A stretch of 64,000 nt of DNA, from the NCBI GenBank assembly GCA_963210315.1, contig OY723278.1, positions 186,001 to 250,000 of the forward strand. The letters are read 5' to 3'. A program made the position numbers and the translations under genes. The notes below the pieces were generated by a model, which searched no databases, had not been told where the DNA came from, and saw nothing but the letters and a program-made list of their open reading frames with translations. This DNA is from Rhynchopus euleeides (Eukaryota > Euglenozoa > Diplonemea > Diplonemida > Diplonemidae). Positions 24,001-33,987 of this stretch are shown one piece after another (the stretch's first letter is position 1; each line of letters begins with the position of its first letter).

Positions 24001-25337
24001 GGCACACGCGACCCTGACGACCCACCCGACACATCCGACCCCGACTCGGAATCCGAATCCGACGACGAGTCGAAGCACGAGTCACGCGGCTTCCGGGTCG
24101 AGCTGCCACAGGACGACGTCTCGTTGGGCACATCCTGCAGCAGGATCTCCATCAGCTCTTTGCACTTCTGCTCGTTCTTCCCCAACGCCCTGTGCGGCTC
24201 CGACACCGACGGCTGCTTCTGATGCTGCTGCTGCTGCTGCTGCACCTGCTGCCCCACGGGGATGGTGAGCGGCGGCGACCCGAGCCGCGCAGCTGGAACC
24301 TGCCGCTCGGGGCACAACGCCCCATCATCCTCCCGCCACACCAGGATCTGCACCTCCACCTCATTGGCGGGGTAGTCGTCGTCGCCCAGGCCACGCGCAA
24401 TATACCGCGGGCCCGGGTGGTGCTTACTCTTCTTCGCGATGATGCAGAGATGCTCCTGCGCCCCGCCCCCCTCCTCCACAGGCAGGGCACGCGCCTCGGC
24501 ATACCCCTGCAGCAGCTGCACACACCAGGCCTCCAGGCCCAGCGCGATGAAGTCGCCACAGATGTCTCGGTTCCAGTGGAACTCCAGGTCCCCCTGCGGG
24601 GCGGAGGTCCGCGGGACAGAAGACGGCAGCGTGCGGTCCTGCGGTGGGTACACTGTGGTGAGGTTCAGCGTCTCGCAGTAGAAGTGTGCGTCAGACAGGG
24701 GGAAGGCACCCAGGAGCTCCGTGTCACGCGCATACGACGCAGGGCGGTGCAGCGCATGCGCCGTCGGGATCAGGAGCCAGCGTGACGCAGTCACAGTATA
24801 CACCTCTGACCCGCAGGGCAGCACCGCTGTTAGCTTGGAGGCGGTGACCAGCGCTAGCCTGCCACCGACATATCCAGCGATGCCCACGGCACGCACCTGC
24901 TGCACGACAGACAGGCCGCGGGTGCGTGTGATGTAGTCCAGTGCTGCTGTCTCCGAGGCGAAGAGGTCCAGGTCACGCGTGCCTGTGTAGATGAGGCTGT
25001 TGGTGAGGGGGCACACAGAGATCACCTGCGTGTCGCAGCGCGCCCGGAGGGTCGAGAGGATGAAGAAGTGCGTGGCGCCCCCGCATGAGGTTTCGATGGC
25101 GAGGTGCGTCGTGACGCGGCGCTGCGGCACGGACTCTGCCAGCGTCATCATGTCCAGGCTTGCCGAAGAGGTGACCTGCCGGAGGCACCCCTTGTGCAGG
25201 GCGGACATCTCACGCACCTCGAGCTCGGCGACGGTGCACCGCGCCTCCACCTCGGCGAGGCTTATCTCCACCCGCTCCTTCTCGTAGCGCATCGACCGCG
25301 CGTACGCGACGTCGACGACATCGCGCCCGATCATCAC
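21082..25337 (-). CDS. SAC9-like phosphoinositide phosphatase
   Basis: The product would remove phosphates from phosphoinositides on membranes. The signature C-x5-R-T is present as CADSLDRT (Cys790). The form NCADSLDRTN is that of plant SAC9 rather than of SAC1/synaptojanin, which have C-x-DCLDRTN. The SAC domain is split by a long low-complexity insertion (about 370-620, with poly-Gln and Ser-rich runs), and a C-terminal region of about 600 residues follows, as in SAC9. The model has two exons, 25337-21216 and 21162-21082, joined across a 53-base GT-AG intron; the phase-0 junction reads GIRVRIDALETYG, giving 1400 residues. Without splicing the frame runs on to a poor tail, which supports the intron. 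A C/G-rich stretch ending in CACAG lies about 25 bases before the start. SAC9 in plants acts on PI(4,5)P2; that activity here is inferred. Confidence 0.88.
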
Positions 25338-25478
25338 CCGCGGATTATATCATGGTCTGTGCGGCACAACTCCCCTCCAGCAACAACCCTGCAGTGGTGG
25401 GTCGGGTGGTGCTGAATAGCGGGTCAACACCTGCCATGATGGATGTCAACAATGATGCATTATGGGCACGGCGCTGAA

Positions 25479-25646
25479 GTAAATTACATTACAAGTGGTT
25501 TTACATGTAAAATTACAAGTGAAAAATGGTTACAAGTGCCACTTGTAAAATTACAAGTACCACATGTAAAATTACAAGTGCCACTTGTAACTTTTACAAG
25601 TGGTACTTGTAATTTTACATGTAAATGACATGTGCCACTTGTCATC
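25479..25646. repeat. Palindromic subterminal array of family H, left
   Basis: Overlapping TTACAAGTGCCACTTGTAA and TTTTACATGTAAAA palindromes fill the 170 bases next to the left terminus. Similar arrays lie at 29046-29145 and 30145-30195. Confidence 0.9.
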
Positions 25647-25814
25647 TCCGCGGTTTCCTTCATACTCTACACTGTGATGGGGGGTTTTTTGGCAAGCGGA
25701 GTGGCAAGGAGGGGGGAGAAATGACCAGCAAACGGTGGGAGTGCAATGCAACAGCTGTCGAGATCGGATCGAGTGGACTGATTGTATTTTGTGCCGACGA
25801 CGAGTCTCATTTTT

Positions 25815-26399
25815 TCAGACTGCAGGGTGTTCGTCCGACATGTGCATATCCCTCAGTTCTTGTGAAGCAAACTCCTGCAGACACACAGGGCAGGTCGTGA
25901 TGTCCAGCTCATCCTGGTGGACGTAGAGGGCGTGTTGGCTAAGTCCACTTCTGAACACCGTTTTCTCACACAAGGGGCAAGACACTCGACATTCACACTG
26001 CGCCCTCGGCCGGTGCTGTCCGTCGTAGTGGGCGTAGAGCCCGTAAACCCGCGCGAAGCTCTTGTCAGGGCAAACAACGCAGCTATACTCTTCTGTGGCG
26101 GATGTCTCGTCGCCATCATCATCATCATCATCACCAGCCTCGCCGCTATTGCCGTCACTCGCAAGGTTGCCGCCATCACCAGCCTCCTCCCCGTCGGTGG
26201 TTCCTTGTGCAGGGGGCGTCACCTCCGTCACCTCCCAGGGTTCTTCGTCACAGATGCAAACCAGGAAAACATCGCCGTTGTTGCCGGGTTCTGCCTGAAA
26301 TGTTTGTCCGTGACCATCTCTGCGGCGCACATGTGACCCGAGGCCAAGTTTGTCCAAGCGGACCACCAATTGACGAGCAGCTAATGATACTTGAGCCAC
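25815..26399 (-). CDS. C2H2 zinc-finger segment of the family H transposase
   Basis: This frame holds three C2H2-type fingers, starting CVVCPDKSFARVYGL, CPLCEKTVFRSGL and CPVCLQEFASQEL, each closed by paired histidines or H-x3/4-H, after an acidic linker. It overlaps by 19 bases the end of the DDE-like frame (26381-27772). A 41-base GT-AG intron just inside the overlap would join the two in frame; this is shorter than the host introns, so a frame break is the alternative. The fingers would bind the element's ends. Confidence 0.65.
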   Translation of the reverse strand: MAQVSLAARQLVVRLDKLGLGSHVRRRDGHGQTFQAEPGNNGDVFLVCICDEEPWEVTEVTPPAQGTTDGEEAGDGGNLASDGNSGEAGDDDDDDGDETSATEEYSCVVCPDKSFARVYGLYAHYDGQHRPRAQCECRVSCPLCEKTVFRSGLSQHALYVHQDELDITTCPVCLQEFASQELRDMHMSDEHPAV

Positions 26400-27772
26400 G
26401 TATCATTGTGAGTGATCACACACCTGCACAGGCGCATGGAATCGTAAGATAATATTTGGGGCCGCTCGCCGATGGTAGGAGTCAGTGGAGGCACTTTGCG
26501 CACGGTATTTTCATCCGTCAAGTGTTTCTGTTTCAGTTCATAGATCTGCAGATCACACTCCATCGTCTGCGGGGATCCCCCACGTGTCCACCTCTTGCGC
26601 TCACCGTTGCCCTGTTCGAAGAGCTCGTCGGAGACGGTGACCCTGTGCGCATCCTGCTCATCAAACCAGTGTTCGAGAGAATGAGCATATGCCGAGCGAG
26701 TGATCCCGGGATTTGCCCACTCCAACAAGAAAATCAGCACATGATAGCTGATCACAGCGAATAGAAACTCTTTGCGGCAGGAACCTGTTGAGAAGTATCG
26801 CACTGGTATGTCTTGGTAGCGGAAGAAGATCAGTGATTGCATTGCGCAGCACAATGTCCGCTGATTCCCCACGGTGATGGCCTTCAAAGCAGCGAGTATC
26901 TCTCTTGCGTGCTTCCCAGTGAAATTTTTGCCCACTTTTCCAAGGATGGTTTCCTCCACCACTTTTGATCCCGGCAGCGTACGTAGAATGAGGCGCATGA
27001 CACCTTTCGTGTCGTGAAGGGGGGGGGGCGTCACGGTGTAGACAGGATTCGAGAATTTTGAAGCGATGCTACAAGTGAATCCTGCGGCATCCATCTCTTG
27101 GATACTACAGCGGTGGCAGTCATGCAGGTACTCCAAACGCTCGTCAATTCCTGTAAGGCAGAAGGCAGAACGATGCCCTGTCCCACCTACACCTTTGAAG
27201 AGTGACCACAACTCTAAGTGGTCACCCCCAAGCCGGAACTGGGTGATGGAAAAGGAGCAAGGCCCCTTCGTGAAGATCCCCTTCTGAACTGCCACAATCT
27301 GCCCCAAGGCATGGAGCATCCACCATTCGTAGAACAGGGGCTTGTGGCGGTCACACACTGTCAGAAAGCGGGACGCGGTGATCCCGTCCGTCAATGCGAT
27401 TGCCAGTCGCTGCCTGCTCTTTCCTTGAAGGCTACCGGGTGTGTAGCCATCACCCGTGACCATGACTGTTGGTGGGGGGCGACCCGAGCGGATGGGGAAA
27501 GCCCTCAGCAGAAACTCGAGGCACCCCCGCATGTTCCCTAGCAGAGAGGGCGTCATCAGCCGGAGGGGAGCTTCATGCTTTACGAGGAGGGGGTATGAAA
27601 GCCCCATCGAGATCCCTGTCTCTCTGCGAACGAGTGAGCCCAGCCGTTCACAGTCGCGCAGAGACATGCCCAACTCTGCCCTGTGTTGTCGAATGATTTC
27701 ACCGATTTCTGCTTGAATCCACAAAATGCGGAGGCGGCACAACGAGCGAGCCGCTGTATTCACCTGGCTCAC
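26381..27772 (-). CDS. DDE-like transposase core of family H
   Basis: This 463-codon frame has features of a eukaryotic transposase core: an early acidic strand MVTGDGYTPG, then FRLGGDHLELW followed after about 40 residues by CHRC. That spacing resembles several uncharacterised DDE families in which GD-G and GGD-H-x-L supply two catalytic aspartates and a Cys pair lies beyond. The third acidic residue is not obvious. Its 5' end joins the preceding frame by a 53-base GT-AG intron (27712-27764; donor CCAG/GTGAAT, acceptor TTCAAG/CA) in phase 1. The first ATG of the open frame is inside that intron, so exon sequence really begins at 27711. Confidence 0.6.
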   Translation of the reverse strand: MSQVNTAARSLCRLRILWIQAEIGEIIRQHRAELGMSLRDCERLGSLVRRETGISMGLSYPLLVKHEAPLRLMTPSLLGNMRGCLEFLLRAFPIRSGRPPPTVMVTGDGYTPGSLQGKSRQRLAIALTDGITASRFLTVCDRHKPLFYEWWMLHALGQIVAVQKGIFTKGPCSFSITQFRLGGDHLELWSLFKGVGGTGHRSAFCLTGIDERLEYLHDCHRCSIQEMDAAGFTCSIASKFSNPVYTVTPPPLHDTKGVMRLILRTLPGSKVVEETILGKVGKNFTGKHAREILAALKAITVGNQRTLCCAMQSLIFFRYQDIPVRYFSTGSCRKEFLFAVISYHVLIFLLEWANPGITRSAYAHSLEHWFDEQDAHRVTVSDELFEQGNGERKRWTRGGSPQTMECDLQIYELKQKHLTDENTVRKVPPLTPTIGERPQILSYDSMRLCRCVITHNDTWLKYH

Positions 27773-28449
27773 ACTGGTCCGAAGGACGGTCCCTGTAGAA
27801 GGTGTAGTCGACCTGCACCCCTTCCAGCGTCGCCGTCACCAGCTTGGCGAAGCCATTCTCGACGATGACGCTATAGTAGCGCCCGGTCTCCTGGTCGTGC
27901 ACGCCCACAACGATGTGCTGCATCGCCCGCCACCGCCGCCACTGCCTTATTCTTCGGACGCGTCTCGGATGTGGAGGCTTGTGCCGATGCCTTGTACATC
28001 TTGACCATATCCATGCTGTCCAGGTCCTCCACCACCAGCTTGAGGCGCGCGAAACCCTCCGACTTCTTCTGCGTTGGCGTGGGGAAGGGCTTCAGCGCGA
28101 TGCCGTGGATGGCCATATCACGGTTTCCTTCGATCCGAACCGTGTACAGGTCGCCGGAAACATCCTTCAGCGACTTGTAGGAAGCCAGCGCATCGTATTT
28201 GCGTTTCAGCACCGTTGTTATCACTCCACTCTTGGGGGGGATGGTGGTCACCAGCACCTTCTGCAGCATCTCCTTCAACACCGTGTGTTTTAACACCTCC
28301 CCCGTCTTCCTGGTGGTGTACAGGGCCACAAAGTCCTCCACAAGCTGCTGCAGCTGGCTTTCATGCCGCTCATCCTCCTTCCCCAGATCTCCGCTCTTCG
28401 TCCGCTTGCTGTTGCGCGTCGGTGTTGTGGTTGCCGTTCTCTTGCTCAT
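27699..28449 (-). CDS. N-terminal segment of the family H transposase (two overlapping frames)
   Basis: From the ATG at 28449 (MSKRTATTTPTRNSKRTK) a basic N-terminus leads into a helical region of about 170 residues. The frame then changes near 27935: the second frame, starting MQHIVVGVHDQETGR, continues to the donor at 27765. The change is either a one-base shift or an intron too short (25 bases) to be credible. The downstream donor splices to the DDE-like frame. Codons upstream of 28449 belong to flanking DNA and the nested element at 28563, so I reject the longer start at 28602. Confidence 0.55.
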
Positions 28450-28562
28450 GTTGGAGGTGCAAAGGTCCTTTTGTAAGTGAGGGTGTGTGTGTGCAGCAGG
28501 GTATGTGCTGGTCTGGGGTCGCGGGGGATAAACAAATGGAACAACACGGCTCGCCAGTGTTA

Positions 28563-29030
28563 CTGGGGGGGGGCAAATACAAGGGTATACTCTTCTATTC
28601 ACCGTGCCAGCTTACGTAATTCAGGGTTTTCAAAAAATTGTTTTTTAGCTGAAAAGTTGTCTAGTATGCAAATACAAGAGTATATACTCTTGTATTTGCA
28701 TACTAGAAATATGGCCTCCGGGTGGGCCCTCATGGGGCAGCGGCGCCGAAGAGACAATACGAGCGTCCTCTTGGCCTTTCCCACCCCGAGGCGACTCCCA
28801 CCCGACCGTGACGACTCCAGACAGGAGGCCCACTGGCCTGGGGGAGGTCATTGGAAGTACAAAATATGATGAAAACCCCACAAAAGTTCTTCAAAAGTCT
28901 AGTATGCAAATACAAGAGTATACTCTTGTATTTGCTCGGTGAACTTTTTAAAATCGCGATTTCTGGAGTACTCTTGTATTAGCATATACCCTTGTATTTG
29001 CATATACTCTTGTATTTGCCCCCCCCCCAG
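28563..29030. mobile_element. Nested non-autonomous element, family I copy 1
   Basis: This 468-bp unit is flanked by TA, with termini CTGGGGGGGGGCAAATACAA. Palindromes of the form CAAATACAAGAGTATA with its complement lie at both ends and in the middle. It has no coding capacity. It sits inside family H between the two H genes. A second copy with a variant palindrome is at 60765-61130. Confidence 0.85.
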
Positions 29031-29231
29031 TAAGGAAAGCTCGTAAATGACAAGTGGCACATGTAATTTTACATGTACCACTTGTAAAATTTACAAGTGG
29101 CACATGTAATTTTACAAGTGCCACTTGTAAATTTACTGGTGCCCCTGACGACCCCATATTGCGTAGTTTGTGCGTAGTGAAAAGGGGGGGGGGGGGTCTC
29201 ATTTTTTGATTTACTCAGCCATTCTCTGTCT

Positions 29232-29836
29232 CTATGCCGGGACCCCAAACTCAAGGAGTTCTTGCTGTTCCGGGGTCAGTGAGGGTGCAGGCGCTTCAGG
29301 TGCTGCAGGTGCTGCAGGTTCTTCAGGTGCTGCAGCGCTGGCAGCCTTCGGTGCGGGTTTCGACGCAGTCTTTGCAGGTCTCTTTGGGGGTGCCCTTTGG
29401 CGCGGTGCCTGCTTCAGCTCGTCGGGTGGAAGCATCAACGCATCATTAAGCGGTGCCTGCTTCAGCTCCTCCGGGTGGAAGCGTCAACGCATCATTAAGG
29501 AAGAAGGAAGCACAGTTGCTACGCTTTTTTGCAGCTGCAGGAAACGACACCATACCCAACAACAATCCCCAGACCGTCGAGGGAGAGTGGGCGCCTGGAT
29601 CCCGTGACACAGATCTCTAGTGCCGTTGTGATCCCCTCGGATAACGTCTCCTGGACGTTGTCAGCGGAGGTTGCCTGTGTGGCGGTGACCTCCGTATACC
29701 CCGCGGGATCCAGTGCCAGTAGCGCCTTCTTCAGCTTTTCGTCGACCCCTCGGCCGACGCTCTCCTTGATGTCAAGGGCCACCTTCAGGGTGGCACCTCG
29801 CAGCGCCCTGAAGGCTGTGATCGTATCATCATTCAC
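29232..29836 (-). CDS. Small unidentified gene of family H
   Basis: A 105-codon frame (29836-29519, starting MNDDTITAFRALRGATLK) is followed by a second frame (29438-29232) rich in Ala, Pro and Lys (PKRPAKTASKPAPKAASAA). Between them is a 43-bp direct duplication encoding LNDAL-LPP-ELKQAP whose two units are out of frame by one base, so the gene is either spliced here or damaged. I recognise no family. The Lys/Ala/Pro tail resembles DNA-binding tails. Confidence 0.45.
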
Positions 29837-30233
29837 AATCTCGAGGGTGTTCTACGCGGCTCCTGGAACTCACTTCCTTCTCAGGTGTTTCTGGGCATGG
29901 GGCAACCTTGCCCAGGTGTTTCTGGAGTCCCGCCCCACATGTCGTGCGTTCTTTCGTACGGTGTATAGTGAGTTCTGGCAATAATTTTTTGCTCGGTCAG
30001 CGCAGTGCCTCCAGTCCTGTCTCAGTAGCCACACAGAAAGGGGGACCAAAAAAAACTGGGGGGGGACCAAAAAGCGAGACCCCCCCCCCAGATTGCGTAG
30101 TTTGTGCGTAGTGAAAAAGGGGTAAATCAGGGGCACCATTTACATGTAAAAATTTTTACATGTAAACCACTTGTAAAACCACTTGTAACAGTGGTTACTT
30201 CAGCGCCGTGGGTAGGGTTGGGGGGGGGGGGTA

Positions 30234-31762
30234 GGCAAAATCTTAAGGGGTAAAAATAACGGCATTTTTCACATAGGCGAGGAACACGCACAAAATGGCT
30301 GTAAACTTGAAACCCCGGCCCCTGGGAGTATTTGGGGGTGGTCTGGGTGGTTTTTGGGGGTATTTGGCCACTTCTGAGCCAATCCGTGACCATGCTCAAA
30401 AAAATGTAGTGGTTTGGTTCCGGGCCCCTCTTTTGAACACCCCTCCCGACTCCGTCCCTCCCTACTTTCTCGCAACATTCCTCCTTTTCGTTTCCTGAGT
30501 GGGCACTGCTGCCTTCGGTTCAAATTGGGGGTGCAGGAACGTGACAAGCTTGGGAAGGAGTGCCTTCTCAGTAGTTTCTCCGCTGTTGTGTTCTGCTGCA
30601 AGCGCGCACGCTTCTGCAGCAGGCATTCAATCTGGCTTCGTTCGGAATTTGGCCTCTTCCAAACCCCTGTGGACATTCTTCGCTGCAGAGGCAGATGGGG
30701 TAGCCTTCTTCCTGAACATGCCTGAACATGTTCAATTATTCAGCAGAATGGGTCACTGGCACACCGGTGAGTGCCTTGTTGTGCTTGAACTGCGCGATCT
30801 GTGCTGCGCGGTGACTATTAGATCAGGGGGTGTGCAGTGGTGATCGCTGCCTACCTGCTAGCCCTGCGCCGCCGCCCCGGCCGCATCTGCGGGAAGCGCG
30901 TGCTGGAGCTGGGTTGCGGGGTGGGAATACCGAGCCTGGTCGCCCTTGTGGGGTGCGGCGCTGCAAAGGCCGTCCTCACGGACACAGCTGCGCAGGTGCA
31001 GTGGCAGCAGGCCGTGTCACACAACCTGCATGCCAAGCACGCGGGGAGGGTGTGAGCGGGCTGCTGGCGTGGGGCATGCCTGAAGACACCACCAATATAC
31101 AACGCACACACGGCCCGTTCGACCTAATCCTTGCTGCGGACTGCATGTTCGATGCCGCCGTGTGTGGCCTGTTCTGCTGCACCCTCGTACAGCTGCTGCC
31201 ATTTCGTACGACAGGGTCCCACGTGATGACTCACAGAAACCACTTGTCGCGGGGACTGCGACAGCTTCGCCGTGGCCGCACACCTCATCCTTGTCCAGAA
31301 GTGGACCAGGATGACCCCTATGCATTCGACGGAGGGCACGTCAGAAAGCCCCCCCGAGTGACGCCCTTGCATGCGCGGACACATCCCGGTCTTTGTTGAT
31401 AATAATATCGGTCGAAACCTGACAGAACCCCCGCTGAAACGTCGCCTTTTTGGCTCGATAGTGCTCAGATGCCTCATCAGAGGCGGCAGAACGTGGTCCA
31501 TGACGTGGGATTTTGAAGATGCAGGTGGCAGGGTGATCGGGAGACTCAGCCGGGGAGGGGTTCGGTACCAAACCACTACAAAATTTTCAGCATTGCATTT
31601 CAGCCCCGTTCCGGGCCACCAAAGTGGGTGTCCCACACCCAGGGACGGTTTCTGGGGTGGTCTGGCCACTTTTTCAGCATTTTTGGGGTGTTTCTGGCCG
31701 AAAATTGCCTATGTCGAAAAATGTCGTTATTTTGACGTTTTTTGGTACCTTAAGACGGCCCC
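30234..31762. mobile_element. Family P element carrying a methyltransferase-like gene
   Basis: Two diverged inverted arms of about 200 bases (30234-30445 and 31550-31762) share CTTAAGG, AATAACG-CATTTTTC and GTAGTGGTTTGGT; TA flanks both (30232 and 31763). The centre is not transposon sequence but a decayed lysine-methyltransferase-like gene. This looks like a transposon that captured a host gene, in the manner of Pack-type elements. Confidence 0.7.
30499..31300 (+). pseudogene. Decayed METTL21/FAM86-type protein methyltransferase
   Basis: Pieces in changing plus-strand frames line up as one Methyltransf_16-type enzyme. First comes an N-terminal part ending SGGVQW, then the S-adenosylmethionine-binding motif GKRVLELGCGVGIPSLVAL with VLTDTA. 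SGLLAWG and then FDLILAADCMFDAAV follow, the second corresponding to the family's D-L-I-L-A-A-D-x-x-Y/F motif. The frame changes just after VQW (about 30837) and again near 31050, apparently by one-base indels. No introns are evident, so the copy is either a processed gene or from an intron-poor parent. Family members methylate lysines of elongation factors and chaperones. It lies wholly between the arms of element P. Confidence 0.65.
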
Positions 31763-32170
31763 TAGGGGGGGGGGGGGTTGTGCAGAGCATGCCTTTTCCC
31801 TTGTCTCTTTTCTACACCTTACTATCATGCGTTGCATGCGATTCGTGCGTGTTCCGACTTCGATTTACTTTGAGGGCGTGACAAAGTGCTTCAAACTGCT
31901 CTGCCGGGTGGCGAGGTCTGGAAGAGAGACACGGGACCACCCGTGACAGGCAGCCCAAAGCGACACGTCATGATGCGAATCGCTACCCCCCCCCCTGCTC
32001 TCGATGCGTTTGCCCCCATGCCCCCTGAGCAACCAAAGAATAATCGCACCGCCCTCTCCACCCACAGTGACACGCACATTATATGGAATACTCTCCGAGA
32101 GGTGAGGGTCAGGCGGGCCTTCTCCAGCCTTCGCGTTTCGAAATAGTGCAGATTAAAAAACACGGTTTGC
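31763..32170. other. spacer, no gene seen
   Basis: A poly-G run at the right TA of element P is followed by unremarkable sequence with no coding signal. Confidence 0.4.
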
Positions 32171-32174
32171 CCCC

Positions 32175-32305
32175 CGGCAGGATCCCGGGAAACCCCGGCC
32201 GGGCCCGGAAATTCCGGGCCCGGGACCGGGATTTTGAAATCCCGGCCGGGATCCCGGGGAAATCCCGGCCGGGTCCGGCCGGGGTCCGGCCGGGAATCCC
32301 GGGGG
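32175..32305. repeat. CCCGGCCGGG palindrome array
   Basis: About 130 bases of overlapping CCCGGCCGGG, CCCGGGA and TCCCGGG motifs, comparable to the subterminal arrays of the window's transposons. I could not find a convincing partner array to the right. Confidence 0.75.
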
Positions 32306-32332
32306 TTCTCAGTCTCAGGTCGCTTGGACCGA

Positions 32333-33715
32333 GGTCATCTCAGACCTATGGCTTTCAGTCCCCAGTTTCAGATTCAGACCTGCTGATCCAGAACCGCACC
32401 CTCTCCTTCCACACCAATTGTATCCACTGCTCATGGGTCCGAGTGACGACGATAGCAATGACGATGGCTCCATAGCAAAGATGGCTACCACTGTCAAAGC
32501 TCATCTGGAACAGAAACTGTCCCAGATGGAAGTCTCCTGTATAAATACAGGGTTCGGGGTTACCACGAGTGTAACGCAGATACGTGCAGGTGTGTCAAGA
32601 GAGTGTGCAGCTCACAGCAGTTCCGCATCCTCCTGGTTGCTGAACTCCACAGTCCTAGGACGACGAAGAGGACGACGAGGGTCGACGTAGGCTTATCTTA
32701 CGCTACGGCAGGGGTGGACTCAGCCACCCCGGGGGCAGGTTGAACAGGTTGTGTGGTTCCACTGATCAACATGTAGGTCGGCCTGTCTGATAAGACTCAG
32801 CCACCCTGCGGGTCAAGTGATTACAAAAGGGTGCCTATTTGACCAAAAGGCAAAATTTCCTCCCGCCATGCTCCCGTACCACAGAGGCTGTTGTGTTTTG
32901 CCTCTGTGTATGCGTACGTTTTGCGATGACGGGGTGTGGAACCTGGCGTAGACCGAGCTACAACCAGGAACCAACGGCCCAACTCGGCGCCGTGGGTCAA
33001 TTTTTGTGAAAAGGCCTTGACCAGAGGCATCCCCCTAACACTAAATTTGCTCTGTTTCACCTGAACCGACCAACCAGGCACCGTGAGGAGGCATCAGAGC
33101 CCCTCGTGGACAGCCGCAGCACCCTTCCTTTACTAACGTCAGGTTCACCACTAGCACGAAGCATCACTGTTTTACGTCAGGTATGGCAAATGCCCACCCA
33201 AGGAAGTCGAGGAGTTTGAGCCGTTGGAAGTTACCAGAGGGACAAGCAAGAGGGATCTGCAAGCAGTGATGTCTGTTGTACCCTTGGACCACATTAAACT
33301 CAAACTGAACCCTCAGTCGTCCTTGATCGCCCGACAAGGTTCCTTTCAGCTTTCTAACAGATGGGTACTGCAACTGTCCAACTATCTACAGACTCACATC
33401 CCAGAAGGTGCAGTCCAGGTTCCACAGAGCAAATTAAATGTTAGCATTTCTGCACAACTACCGGTACGCAAATCGCAGCGGCGGTGGAAGTGACTGACTC
33501 GAAAACGGCGAGGTATCAGTCTTGACGCTGGAAAATTCCGTTCGGAAATACCAAACACATCCACAGAAAGTGGAAGGAATGGGCGCCAAGATGATGCGAA
33601 CGATTTTTGGGGGGGGGAGGGGGTGGACTGCTCTGTATCGTGATACCCGCGAGGGCAACCAAATGCAGAACAGGGAGGCACAGGCGCACACACGAAGGCA
33701 GCACACAAGTGGCAA
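32333..33715. repeat. Large dispersed repeat R, copy 1 (LTR-like, TATA-box module)
   Basis: About 1.4 kb matches, in reverse orientation, 55510-57205. It contains a module with CTGTATAAATACAG, a good TATA box, followed by about 100 bases and a leader-like tract. No protein was recognised in either copy. The second copy carries the TATA module twice, about 1 kb apart and in one orientation. That would fit an old LTR-type element, but this is a weak inference. Confidence 0.6.
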
Positions 33716-33987
33716 GTGGCAGGGGCTGGGGTCTGGGGCTGGGGCGCCGCGCGATTCGCTTCTCCTGACTTTCTGATCCGGCAAACTACAAACACAAAAG
33801 CAGTACATGCACTGCAACAACAACCTCCGAAGGGAGCCACAATACCCTCGTGACTCCAAAGCAGCTGATGGCATCGGAGGGCAATCAGCATCATACGACG
33901 TCTCACAGCTGCAGAACAAGACGTCAGACACAGACAGCAAGGAATACGATATACACACACACGGACGCACACACTGTGCCGGACAAA

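Larger units (their letters stand above)
25463..30212. mobile_element. Family H transposon, 4.75 kb, with spliced DDE-like transposase
   Basis: It is flanked by TA, with terminal inverted repeats containing CACGGCGCTGAAGTAA. Both ends carry arrays of TTACAAGTGCCACTTGTAA-type palindromes (25479-25646 and about 30145-30195), and a third array sits inside at 29046-29145. It holds a minus-strand transposase gene (25815-28449), a second small minus-strand gene (29232-29836) and a nested element (28563-29030). The sequence ATTGCGTAGTTTGTGCGTAG occurs twice (near 29158 and 30094), so the right third may be a second, nested or duplicated end. Confidence 0.8.

Noticed and set aside
25479-25646. CRISPR-like repeat array
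   Set aside because: Repeats are palindromes overlapping at irregular spacing with no unique spacers, in a eukaryotic transposon end.
28450-28602. N-terminal extension of the family H transposase to 28602
   Set aside because: It would run into the nested element that starts at 28563; the ATG at 28449 begins a plausible basic N-terminus.
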